Shown one piece after another: positions 8,077 to 13,870 of a DNA stretch of 15,204 nucleotides (positions are counted from its first letter, which is position 1; the number at the start of each line of letters is the position of its first letter). Made by a program: the position numbers and the translations under genes. The notes under the pieces are model-generated. The model saw nothing but the letters and a program-made list of their open reading frames with translations. It searched no databases and was not told the DNA's origin. This DNA is from an uncultured Prevotellaceae bacterium (lineage in GTDB: Bacteria > Bacteroidota > Bacteroidia > Bacteroidales > Bacteroidaceae). The stretch is taken from contig CAMJIA010000039.1 of the NCBI GenBank assembly GCA_946405695.1, forward strand, positions 1-15,204. Direction: 5' to 3'.

Positions 8077-9075
8077 TTATTTCAACAACTTATTGATTCG
8101 CTCTTCCATGTGTTGGGGGGACAGGTTGCGCGATAGCACACGGCCTTTCTGGTCTATCAACACGTTTGCAGGGACATCGCCAAAGCCGAACTTCTGCAAC
8201 AATGGGGTCTCCCACATGCGACCGTCACAGATTGTTGACCATTTCAGCGAGTCGCGGGCGATATTGCGGCGACAGATATCGGGATGGGCATCAAGGTTGA
8301 TACTTATCACACCCAACTGGCCTCCATACTTCTGCTTCAACTGTTTCAGACGCTGCTGCATGTTTGTACTCGCATAGCTCCAGGTGGCCCACGTCGTGAC
8401 GACATTGACCTTACCGTTGAGTGTTTTCTCAGTAACCTTCCGTCCTTGGATGTCAGTAGCCGTAAACTTAGGTATCATAGACTTTACGCCACTGTTCTCC
8501 AATCTCTTCAACTGTTTCTTCAACTTCAGCAATTGTCCGTTTTCAGGATTCTCCTCCAACAGCATCTCCGTAAGGATACGAGCCTGTCGGTAGTCGGGAT
8601 CGGCAGCTTGTAGGAAGTATCGCTGCAAGAGGTAGATGCTGACAGGAGAGTCGCGATTGTCCTTGATGAACTTACTGACAGCCTCAGGGATGTCGGGTGG
8701 CGTAAGGTCGTTGAGTTCCATGCGCAACATCGTCATATCCTCATTGTCCGATGTTCCCTCAATGATCATCTCCTTCATATGGGTAGCATCACCCTTGATG
8801 GTCACCTTGGCACCGGACTCGGCAAAAACCGGTTGCTCGGAATAGTTGGGGAATACAATCATCAGCAGTGCCTTATCGTAGAGTTCCATCTCATACGAGA
8901 AACGGCCATTACGGACAGGAATGGTATCAATACCTACCATTCCACCGTCTGGACTGTATACCCAAAACTCACCCTGATTGATGTTGCGCAAGCGGCCTTC
9001 GAGACGGAACTTTCCGCTCTCCGTGCCGCATGCCACCATCATCAGTGCAAGCAATATGTAAGCAAAGTCCTTCAA
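8077..9075 (-). CDS. DUF4369 / thioredoxin-like lipoprotein lacking the CxxC site
   Basis: The 332-residue protein begins with a lipoprotein signal (lipobox MVAC, Cys16). Residues about 20-110 match the DUF4369 N-terminal domain found ahead of TlpA/ResA-like modules in Bacteroidetes. A helical linker follows, then a thioredoxin/AhpC-TSA fold at about 200-332 (IPKFTATDIQGRKVTEKTLNGK, then VNVVTTWATWSYAST, and DVPAN with the cis-Pro at 302). Where active relatives have WCxxC, this protein has W232-S-Y-A-S, so disulfide exchange at that site is not possible. The remaining mature cysteines are C268 and C283, besides lipidated C16. The start is TTG (9073-9075), one codon after the TAA of the upstream TPR gene and in the same frame. 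The first ATG (residue 12) would destroy the lipoprotein signal. Probably a binding or structural role rather than a redox one (inference). Confidence 0.87.
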   Translation of the reverse strand: MKDFAYILLALMMVACGTESGKFRLEGRLRNINQGEFWVYSPDGGMVGIDTIPVRNGRFSYEMELYDKALLMIVFPNYSEQPVFAESGAKVTIKGDATHMKEMIIEGTSDNEDMTMLRMELNDLTPPDIPEAVSKFIKDNRDSPVSIYLLQRYFLQAADPDYRQARILTEMLLEENPENGQLLKLKKQLKRLENSGVKSMIPKFTATDIQGRKVTEKTLNGKVNVVTTWATWSYASTNMQQRLKQLKQKYGGQLGVISINLDAHPDICRRNIARDSLKWSTICDGRMWETPLLQKFGFGDVPANVLIDQKGRVLSRNLSPQHMEERINKLLK

Positions 9076-9078
9076 TGC

Positions 9079-10758
9079 TTACTTCTTGAATTCAAGGTCA
9101 TTATCAGCATAAGCCTTCAGCGAGGCATCCTTCTGGATGGCTGAACGCAGGAACGACTGAGCAGCATCGCTATTTCCCTGACGGGCATTGACGATAGCCA
9201 GCAGATAGTCGGTCATACCGTCGGCCTTCTCGACATTCTTCAGCGTCTGGGCAGCCTTGGCATAATTCTTGTTCAGAATCTGGGCGAGTGCAGCACTATT
9301 GGAGTTGACACCGTTGAAGTCCTGCTCAGCCAATGCATAGTTGCCCTGTGCGAGGTGCAGGTTACCCAGTGCCTCAGCCAGTCCCTGGGCATTACCAGCC
9401 TGACCGAGATAGTTCTCTGCAGCCTTAACATCACCACGCTGCAAAGCCAGCAGGCCCTGGTTGGCCTTGGTCTCAGCACAAGCTGCACCCGTAGCGGAAG
9501 CCTGTGTCAGATAACGCTGTGCCTCGTCATAGTTACCCTTGCTATAAGCCAAAGCGGCAAGGTTGTTATAAGCACGGGCATCCTTCGGATACAGACGTGT
9601 GGTGGTTGTCAGGATAGCCTCCTGCTCAGCGGGTGTCTCAGCGATAGAAGCAGCATAGAGCAGTTCCTCAACACTCAGCTTAGAAGGATCGCTCTTAATC
9701 TGATTGAAGATGGTTTCGTCGTCACGTCCGAGTGTCTCATAGTTGATGGTCAGACGGGCACGGCGCAGCTCAGGCAGGATACCATCGGCCAGTTCCTGGA
9801 AACCGTGACTCAGATTCTTGATTTGCTGCTCACGCTCCTGAGGATCCTTATACATGGAGAGGACACGCAGGATAACATCCTTGTCCTGGATATTGCTAGC
9901 CTGTACCAACTGCTGGAAACCTTCCCAGTCCTGAGCAGTATAGTTAGCCTCAACATCGCCTTCCATCTTAGCGTCCTTCATCTGCTTCTTCACATACTCC
10001 TCCGTATTGGTCTGGCGCTTGTTGGCCAGCTTCTCGTTCAGAGCAAAGCCACCATCAGGAGAGGCATAGGCAGAAACCTCGACATTTGCCAGCATGACAT
10101 TCTCACGGTCGCTACCAATGCGCTTCAGCAGGTTGACAAACTCCTGAACGCTATTATTCTGCAACTCACTCTTGCGCAGCTCTGCCTGCTGGATGAGGAA
10201 CTTGATATTGGCTTCCTGCTTCTGCTCAACAACGCGCTTAAAAGCATCGGGCGCGACACTGGCCTTAGCAGAGGTCAGCGTACGGTGATACAGTTCGCTG
10301 GTAGCAATCACACCATTGGCCACCTTGACAGCAGGAACCTCCACCTGCTTGTTACCAACCTTGGCATCGAAGGTTAGGAACAGTTCACTCTTCTGCATGG
10401 CAGGCTCATACTCATAGCTGGTCTTCATGGTATAATGACCACCCAACTGATAGCTGATGGTCTGGTCGTTACCCAGCACCTTCTCGCCCTGGAACGTAGC
10501 AGGACGACCTTTCACAGCCTGCTGCACACCATTCTTCACATAGCGCAACTCCGGAGTCACAGTGACAACAGCCTTCTTCTTCATGTATTTCTCGGGGAAC
10601 ACGCCATTGATGGTGGCGTCAACCTGTCCGCCATCAGCTACCAGCGGATCGGGGTTTACCTTGAAATAGTCACTAGAGAGCTGGCCCAGTTTGCCTGAGC
10701 ACGATGTCAACATGGCAACAGCCATCAGTGACATCACTAAAACGTTCTTTGTTTTCAT
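9079..10758 (-). CDS. TPR-repeat lipoprotein with OmpA-like segment
   Basis: This is a 559-residue lipoprotein (lipobox LTSC, Cys20). Residues about 30-150 are beta-rich (VDATINGVFPEKYMKKKAVV and onward). Residues about 222-258 read VEVSAYASPDGGFALNEKLA followed by NKRQTNTEEYV, and RRARLTINY lies at 332-340. Together these resemble an OmpA-C fold (GYxSxxGxxxxNxxLAxxRA). Residues about 365-555 carry at least four TPR-like helical pairs (for example ARAYNNLAALAYSKGNYDEA at 394-413, then KANQGLLALQRGDVKAAENY and AEALGNLHLAQGNYALAEQD). A scaffold or peptidoglycan-associated role in the envelope is likely. It is the first gene of the four-gene envelope operon, with an ATG at 10756-10758 about 32 bases downstream of the predicted transcription start. 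Similar Bacteroidales proteins are known; the precise function is not. Confidence 0.85.
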   Translation of the reverse strand: MKTKNVLVMSLMAVAMLTSCSGKLGQLSSDYFKVNPDPLVADGGQVDATINGVFPEKYMKKKAVVTVTPELRYVKNGVQQAVKGRPATFQGEKVLGNDQTISYQLGGHYTMKTSYEYEPAMQKSELFLTFDAKVGNKQVEVPAVKVANGVIATSELYHRTLTSAKASVAPDAFKRVVEQKQEANIKFLIQQAELRKSELQNNSVQEFVNLLKRIGSDRENVMLANVEVSAYASPDGGFALNEKLANKRQTNTEEYVKKQMKDAKMEGDVEANYTAQDWEGFQQLVQASNIQDKDVILRVLSMYKDPQEREQQIKNLSHGFQELADGILPELRRARLTINYETLGRDDETIFNQIKSDPSKLSVEELLYAASIAETPAEQEAILTTTTRLYPKDARAYNNLAALAYSKGNYDEAQRYLTQASATGAACAETKANQGLLALQRGDVKAAENYLGQAGNAQGLAEALGNLHLAQGNYALAEQDFNGVNSNSAALAQILNKNYAKAAQTLKNVEKADGMTDYLLAIVNARQGNSDAAQSFLRSAIQKDASLKAYADNDLEFKK

Positions 10759-10764
10759 GTTTTA

Positions 10765-10780
10765 ATAAATAGCTATTTAT
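10765..10780. repeat. 16-bp perfect palindrome in the leader of the TPR lipoprotein gene
   Basis: ATAAATAGCTATTTAT is its own reverse complement and lies 6 bases before the ATG and downstream of the promoter. It could be an operator for a dimeric regulator or a weak translation-blocking structure. AT-rich leaders make chance occurrence possible. Confidence 0.6.
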
Positions 10781-10796
10781 ACCTTATTCTATTGTG

Positions 10797-10828
10797 CAAA
10801 GATACGTAGAATTCTTCTATTACACAAA
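10797..10828 (-). promoter_or_regulatory. Promoter of the envelope operon (TPR lipoprotein onward)
   Basis: On the minus strand there is TTTG (10825-10828), a 20-base spacer, then TATCTTTG (10797-10804). This matches the Bacteroidetes primary-sigma consensus TTTG/TAnnTTTG with standard spacing. Transcription would start near 10790 and give a leader of about 30 bases before the ATG at 10758. Confidence 0.8.
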
Positions 10829-10861
10829 AAAAACAAGAATTTTATGGGTGCAGATGCATTT

Positions 10862-10896
10862 TTTTCACTTTTCACTTTTCTCTTTTCACTTTTTTT
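10862..10896 (+). repeat. Heptamer tandem tract (TTTTCAC-type, about five units)
   Basis: Units at 10862, 10869, 10876, 10883 and 10890 read TTTTCAC, TTTTCAC, TTTTCTC, TTTTCAC and TTTTTTT. The tract is pure pyrimidine apart from the A in CAC. It occupies the place where the -33 element of the tRNA-Val promoter should be, between the divergent promoters. Confidence 0.85.
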
Positions 10897-10898
10897 CG

Positions 10899-10906
10899 TA
10901 CCTTTG
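10899..10906 (+). promoter_or_regulatory. -7 box of the tRNA-Val promoter
   Basis: TACCTTTG matches TAnnTTTG exactly. Initiation is expected near 10912, leaving a leader of about 14 bases before the tRNA. A consensus -33 TTTG is missing; T-rich heptamers take its place. Confidence 0.65.
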
Positions 10907-10925
10907 CACCCGCAAATAAGCAATT

Positions 10926-10999
10926 GTCGGCATAGCTCAGCTGGTTAGAGTATCACCTTGACATGGTGGGGGTCCTTGGTTCGAGTCCAAGTGTCGACA
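10926..10999 (+). tRNA. tRNA-Val (anticodon GAC)
   Basis: A full cloverleaf can be drawn. The 7-bp acceptor stem pairs GTCGGCA with TGTCGAC (one G-U). The D-stem is GCTC/GAGT. The anticodon stem TCACC/GGTGG has loop TTGACAT and anticodon GAC. The T-stem CTTGG/CCAAG has loop TTCGAGT. The discriminator base is A at 10999. The following bases are CAA, so CCA is not encoded and must be added after transcription. The gene has its own promoter and a terminator 3 bases downstream. Confidence 0.95.
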
Positions 11000-11001
11000 C
11001 A

Positions 11002-11038
11002 AAAAGAGCGCTAGCAACATGGTTGTCAGCGCTCTTTT
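11002..11038. terminator. Bidirectional intrinsic terminator (tRNA-Val and DUF3857 gene)
   Basis: AAAAGAGCGCT (11002-11012) pairs perfectly with AGCGCTCTTTT (11028-11038), and the loop has a further GCAAC/GTTGT stem. A T-run follows on the + strand, and the minus strand leaves the stem with a TTTTT run, so both the tRNA-Val transcript and the convergent minus-strand gene can end here. Confidence 0.88.
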
Positions 11039-11057
11039 CCTTTTCCCTGCAGTCAGG

Positions 11058-13085
11058 TTACATTTTCTTGATAACCAACTGTTCGGTGGTGTACTTGATG
11101 ACATCATCGAAGATGAGATGCAGGTCGGCATAGCTCTTCTCCGAATGGACTATCTTGTTGATACTGAACTGACAGTTCAACTGCACCTTTCCATTACCGG
11201 TAGTGGTCAGAATACGTCCCTCAAGACCCTTGTCCTGTGTAATAACAGTGGTGTTACGCTGTGCACTCTCCACGATATAGCCCTCAGGCAAAGTGATATT
11301 AACCACGACACGATGGGTTCCCAGGCTATGGAACTCTACAGGCATCTTACGGACGTCAGCACTGAAGGGATTATTGGCGATAACCGTTGGGAAGGGACAA
11401 ATCTTGATGGTATTCCCCTCTACCTGCCCCTTGCGGGTGAACGGAATCTCCTCGGTAACATCGGGAGCAAAGGCCGTAATACCCTTTGCATTGCGATAGT
11501 TCATAGCAGCGAGGCCCTCATAGCGAGTGGTCTGCGTTCCCGTCAGTGTACCATCGGCAGCCAACTGGGCATTGATGATGGTGTTCTTCTGCAACTTCGA
11601 CAGCTTCTGCAGGTTCACCCACGTGCTACGGTTCTTTTTCTGTATCAGTCGGGCACGCTCCACCAGCAGCGGTTCGGCAAGAACATTCAGGTAGCCGTTC
11701 TTTGACGAAGCGTCCAGATAGACATTAGCACCTGCAGGCATGACGACGGCAACGATGAAGGTGGATAGCTTGCGAATGGCGGGGAAATTATAGGGCAACA
11801 GACCCTTATCGCGCGTTCTAAGAACAACGGGAGCAGCAGTAAGCCCCACCTCGTTGAACGACTGTATCAGCAACAGGTTGATGTCAGCATTGGAGCCACC
11901 CTGTTTCTTCAAGGTCTCAGAGGTAGAGACAGGACTCATCTCGTACTTTCCGTTCCACATCACCTTGCTCATCACCAGATTGAACACTGCCTCAGCACGC
12001 TGACGCAGGTCGGCAATCTCAGCAATCTTGGCTTCCTTCAATTCTTTAGATAACGGGCTACGGTCGCTGAGGTGTATGCCCAAGTCATCAGAAGTGACAA
12101 TCATCTCGTCAATCTGTTCCCAGGTGCTGGCATAGTCCATCTGTGCCATTCCTGGCAGTCGGTACTGCTTCAGCTCGGCAGTGATTCCTGCACAATAGTC
12201 CTGAACATTCCAAACATAGTCGTCTTTCGGCATGGCTATCAGGTTACGACCAACATAGACATAGTGGTTGGTTCTTACCTGCGTATGTTTGGCCAGGGGG
12301 TCGCTATCCAACTTAAAATTCAGCGTACCAGCTGTGCAGGTGTATGTCAGACGCTGGATGCCATGATCCTCGATATTGAAAATCAGGTAGCTGGGGATAT
12401 TCATATCCAGTTTGGCAAAGACCACAGGAATCTCACACTGGGCAAACCAGTCGTGCAGTTCCCAGAACACCTCGCTATGGATGGTGTACTCGTATTCTAT
12501 CACCGTACCTTCCTTGACGTTAGGAACGGTAAACTCCGTCTGGTAGTTGTGCTCGTCAATCTTTGTCGTGACGACATCGCTTTTCTTCAAGGAAGTCTTC
12601 ACCACCTTGCTACCCTCCAGATTAAAAGCGGTAGCCTTGATGTTCTCTACACTCTCATCGCCATCAGTATCCGTGACACCATCCGTCATGGAAACGCCCT
12701 CACCCTCGAAATAAGAATTGGAGCTACCATCAGGCTTGGGAAGACTCATGCCATTGGTTTTCAGACCTCTGACATTATCACCAGCCGATATTTGGCGCTG
12801 GAAAGGTACGACAACCTTGGCAAAGCGGGCACCACTGGGTTTCAGCACCTTGATGCGCACCTTCTCACGGTAGTCAGCCAAGAAGCTGCTCGTCTGCACC
12901 GTATATTCCACATCGGTTAACCTACAGAGCACGACAGCCTCTGCGTTCGGGTCGGCAGCATAGGTTGTCATCTGCATCTCTTCCTTGGTAGGTTTACCAA
13001 ACTTCATGTTAACATTGCCCTGGGCCATCGCACAATACACGGGCCAAAACAGCAGGATAAAAAGATGGGAAATGTTTAGTTTCAT
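11058..13085 (-). CDS. DUF3857 / transglutaminase-fold secreted protein, catalytic residues apparently lost
   Basis: The 675-residue protein has a signal peptide (about residues 1-22, ending AMAQ). Residues about 50-240 match DUF3857 (strands such as DYREKVRIKVLKPSGARFAK, IEYEYTIHSEVFWELHDWFA). Residues about 355-465 form a transglutaminase-like core. In active relatives the core has a Gly-x-Cys-x-Asp type nucleophile motif, a His strand (N-H-V) and an Asp. Here the first reads GGSNAD (396-401, no Cys), the second STFIV (441-445, no His), and only LDAS (Asp458) remains. A beta-rich C-terminal domain follows (about 500-675). It is probably a pseudoenzyme with a binding role in the envelope. 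The start ATG lies 41 bases after tRNA-Leu with no terminator or promoter seen in between, so transcription may come through the tRNA. The gene ends before the shared terminator. Confidence 0.85.
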   Translation of the reverse strand: MKLNISHLFILLFWPVYCAMAQGNVNMKFGKPTKEEMQMTTYAADPNAEAVVLCRLTDVEYTVQTSSFLADYREKVRIKVLKPSGARFAKVVVPFQRQISAGDNVRGLKTNGMSLPKPDGSSNSYFEGEGVSMTDGVTDTDGDESVENIKATAFNLEGSKVVKTSLKKSDVVTTKIDEHNYQTEFTVPNVKEGTVIEYEYTIHSEVFWELHDWFAQCEIPVVFAKLDMNIPSYLIFNIEDHGIQRLTYTCTAGTLNFKLDSDPLAKHTQVRTNHYVYVGRNLIAMPKDDYVWNVQDYCAGITAELKQYRLPGMAQMDYASTWEQIDEMIVTSDDLGIHLSDRSPLSKELKEAKIAEIADLRQRAEAVFNLVMSKVMWNGKYEMSPVSTSETLKKQGGSNADINLLLIQSFNEVGLTAAPVVLRTRDKGLLPYNFPAIRKLSTFIVAVVMPAGANVYLDASSKNGYLNVLAEPLLVERARLIQKKNRSTWVNLQKLSKLQKNTIINAQLAADGTLTGTQTTRYEGLAAMNYRNAKGITAFAPDVTEEIPFTRKGQVEGNTIKICPFPTVIANNPFSADVRKMPVEFHSLGTHRVVVNITLPEGYIVESAQRNTTVITQDKGLEGRILTTTGNGKVQLNCQFSINKIVHSEKSYADLHLIFDDVIKYTTEQLVIKKM

Positions 13086-13126
13086 AGTTAGTTAGTCCGA
13101 TAGTTGGTTACCCTTCTTATAATGCG

Positions 13127-13210
13127 TGCCGCGAGCGGGACTCGAACCCGCACAGCTGCAATAGCCAAGGGATTTTAAGTCCCTCGTGTCTACCATTCCA
13201 CCATCGCGGC
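13127..13210 (-). tRNA. tRNA-Leu (anticodon TAA)
   Basis: On the minus strand the acceptor GCCGCGA pairs with TCGCGGC, followed by discriminator A. The anticodon stem AGGGA/TCCCT encloses CTTAAAA, giving anticodon TAA. A long variable arm (class II, typical for Leu) and the T-arm GCGGG-TTCGAGT-CCCGC are present. The downstream bases are CGCA, so CCA is not encoded. Length is 84 bases. Confidence 0.95.
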
Positions 13211-13236
13211 AGCAGACTTCATTACGAAATCGCCTG

Positions 13237-13268
13237 CAAAGTTATAAAAATTTTGGCACTGCGCCAAA
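13237..13268 (-). promoter_or_regulatory. Promoter of tRNA-Leu
   Basis: The minus strand has TTTG (13265-13268), 20 bases, then TAACTTTG (13237-13244), a full match to the Bacteroidetes consensus with the same spacing as the envelope-operon promoter. The start would be near 13231, about 20 bases before the tRNA. Confidence 0.82.
13252..13268 (-). terminator. Intrinsic terminator after the CxxC lipoprotein gene
   Basis: On the minus strand TTTGGC pairs with GCCAAA around a 5-base loop, followed directly by ATTTTTA. It starts 14 bases after the stop codon at 13283. The first stem arm contains the TTTG that serves as the -33 element of the tRNA-Leu promoter. Confidence 0.65.
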
Positions 13269-13282
13269 TATTTTCCAAAGAA

Positions 13283-13870
13283 TTATCGTCTGAACACGCT
13301 GACAAGACCTATAGGACCTGTTGTGGATGCCACATATTTGTCCAAACCACTATCCCCCTCTTCCCCATTCTGGACGATACCACCGTTGTTCATGTCATAC
13401 TTCTTGCCACACTTGCTACAGGTAGCAATACCACTACTCTCCATGGTGACACGATAGTTGGGATTGGCGGTATTGTTCTCACGGCGCACACAGTTAGGAC
13501 ACTGTACGTCGTAACCCACGAAACCACCGTAAGGACCATCGGTATTCAGTGTCTGGAAACCTACAATGATACCATTGTTCAGACCCAGAATGAACTTAGC
13601 CTCTACTTCCTCAGCTGTTTCAGGCTGCTCCGACTTCAGACCAAGATTATTCTCAAAGACGATATAGCGGACACCAGCACGGGTATATTCAGAAATCAAA
13701 CAGAACACACCGCGCGAATTGGCTTCTAATGCCGATGCCAACGTAGGATCATTATGAATCATGTTGTTATACGAGAAGCGGCACGCATGGGTAGAATACT
13801 CATCGTCAGCCTTGCAACTCGTCAAGAGCCAACAGCTAAAAGCCAAAAGGCAAAAGCCAAGGTTTCTCAT
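13283..13870 (-). CDS. Small lipoprotein with two CxxC pairs, Rieske-fold or zinc-ribbon-like
   Basis: This 195-residue protein has a lipoprotein signal (lipobox LLTSC, Cys19). The C-terminal half reads GGFVGYDVQCPNCVRR (C124, C127), then GIATCSKCGKKYDMNNGG (C151, C154), then a short tail with LDKYV. The order and spacing recall a Rieske domain (C-x-H, then C-x-x-H, followed by an F/Y-D-x-x-x-G strand), but all four ligand positions are Cys, as in rubredoxin or a zinc ribbon. It could hold Zn or an Fe centre in the periplasm; this is inference. Further cysteines at 30 and 57 lie in the mature N-terminal part. The start ATG overlaps the TGA of argH (ATGA, 13867-13870), so the two are translationally coupled. 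The function is not recognised. Confidence 0.82.
   Translation of the reverse strand: MRNLGFCLLAFSCWLLTSCKADDEYSTHACRFSYNNMIHNDPTLASALEANSRGVFCLISEYTRAGVRYIVFENNLGLKSEQPETAEEVEAKFILGLNNGIIVGFQTLNTDGPYGGFVGYDVQCPNCVRRENNTANPNYRVTMESSGIATCSKCGKKYDMNNGGIVQNGEEGDSGLDKYVASTTGPIGLVSVFRR

Noticed and set aside
9355..10377. 340-codon + strand reading frame opposite the TPR lipoprotein gene
   Set aside because: The opposite strand encodes a convincing lipoprotein with TPRs; the + product has no recognisable domain or start signal and is a codon-bias shadow.
10937..11131. Minus-strand 64-codon reading frame containing RHLDSNQGPPPCQGDTLTS
   Set aside because: It is the antisense translation of tRNA-Val and the terminator, a well-known type of false gene call.
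11019..11705. 228-codon + strand reading frame after tRNA-Val
   Set aside because: It begins inside the terminator hairpin and overlaps the DUF3857 gene in antisense; no protein family is recognised.
10926..13210. tRNA genes as integration sites of a genomic island between tRNA-Val and tRNA-Leu
   Set aside because: No integrase, no direct repeat of a tRNA 3' end, and the single gene between them has ordinary composition.
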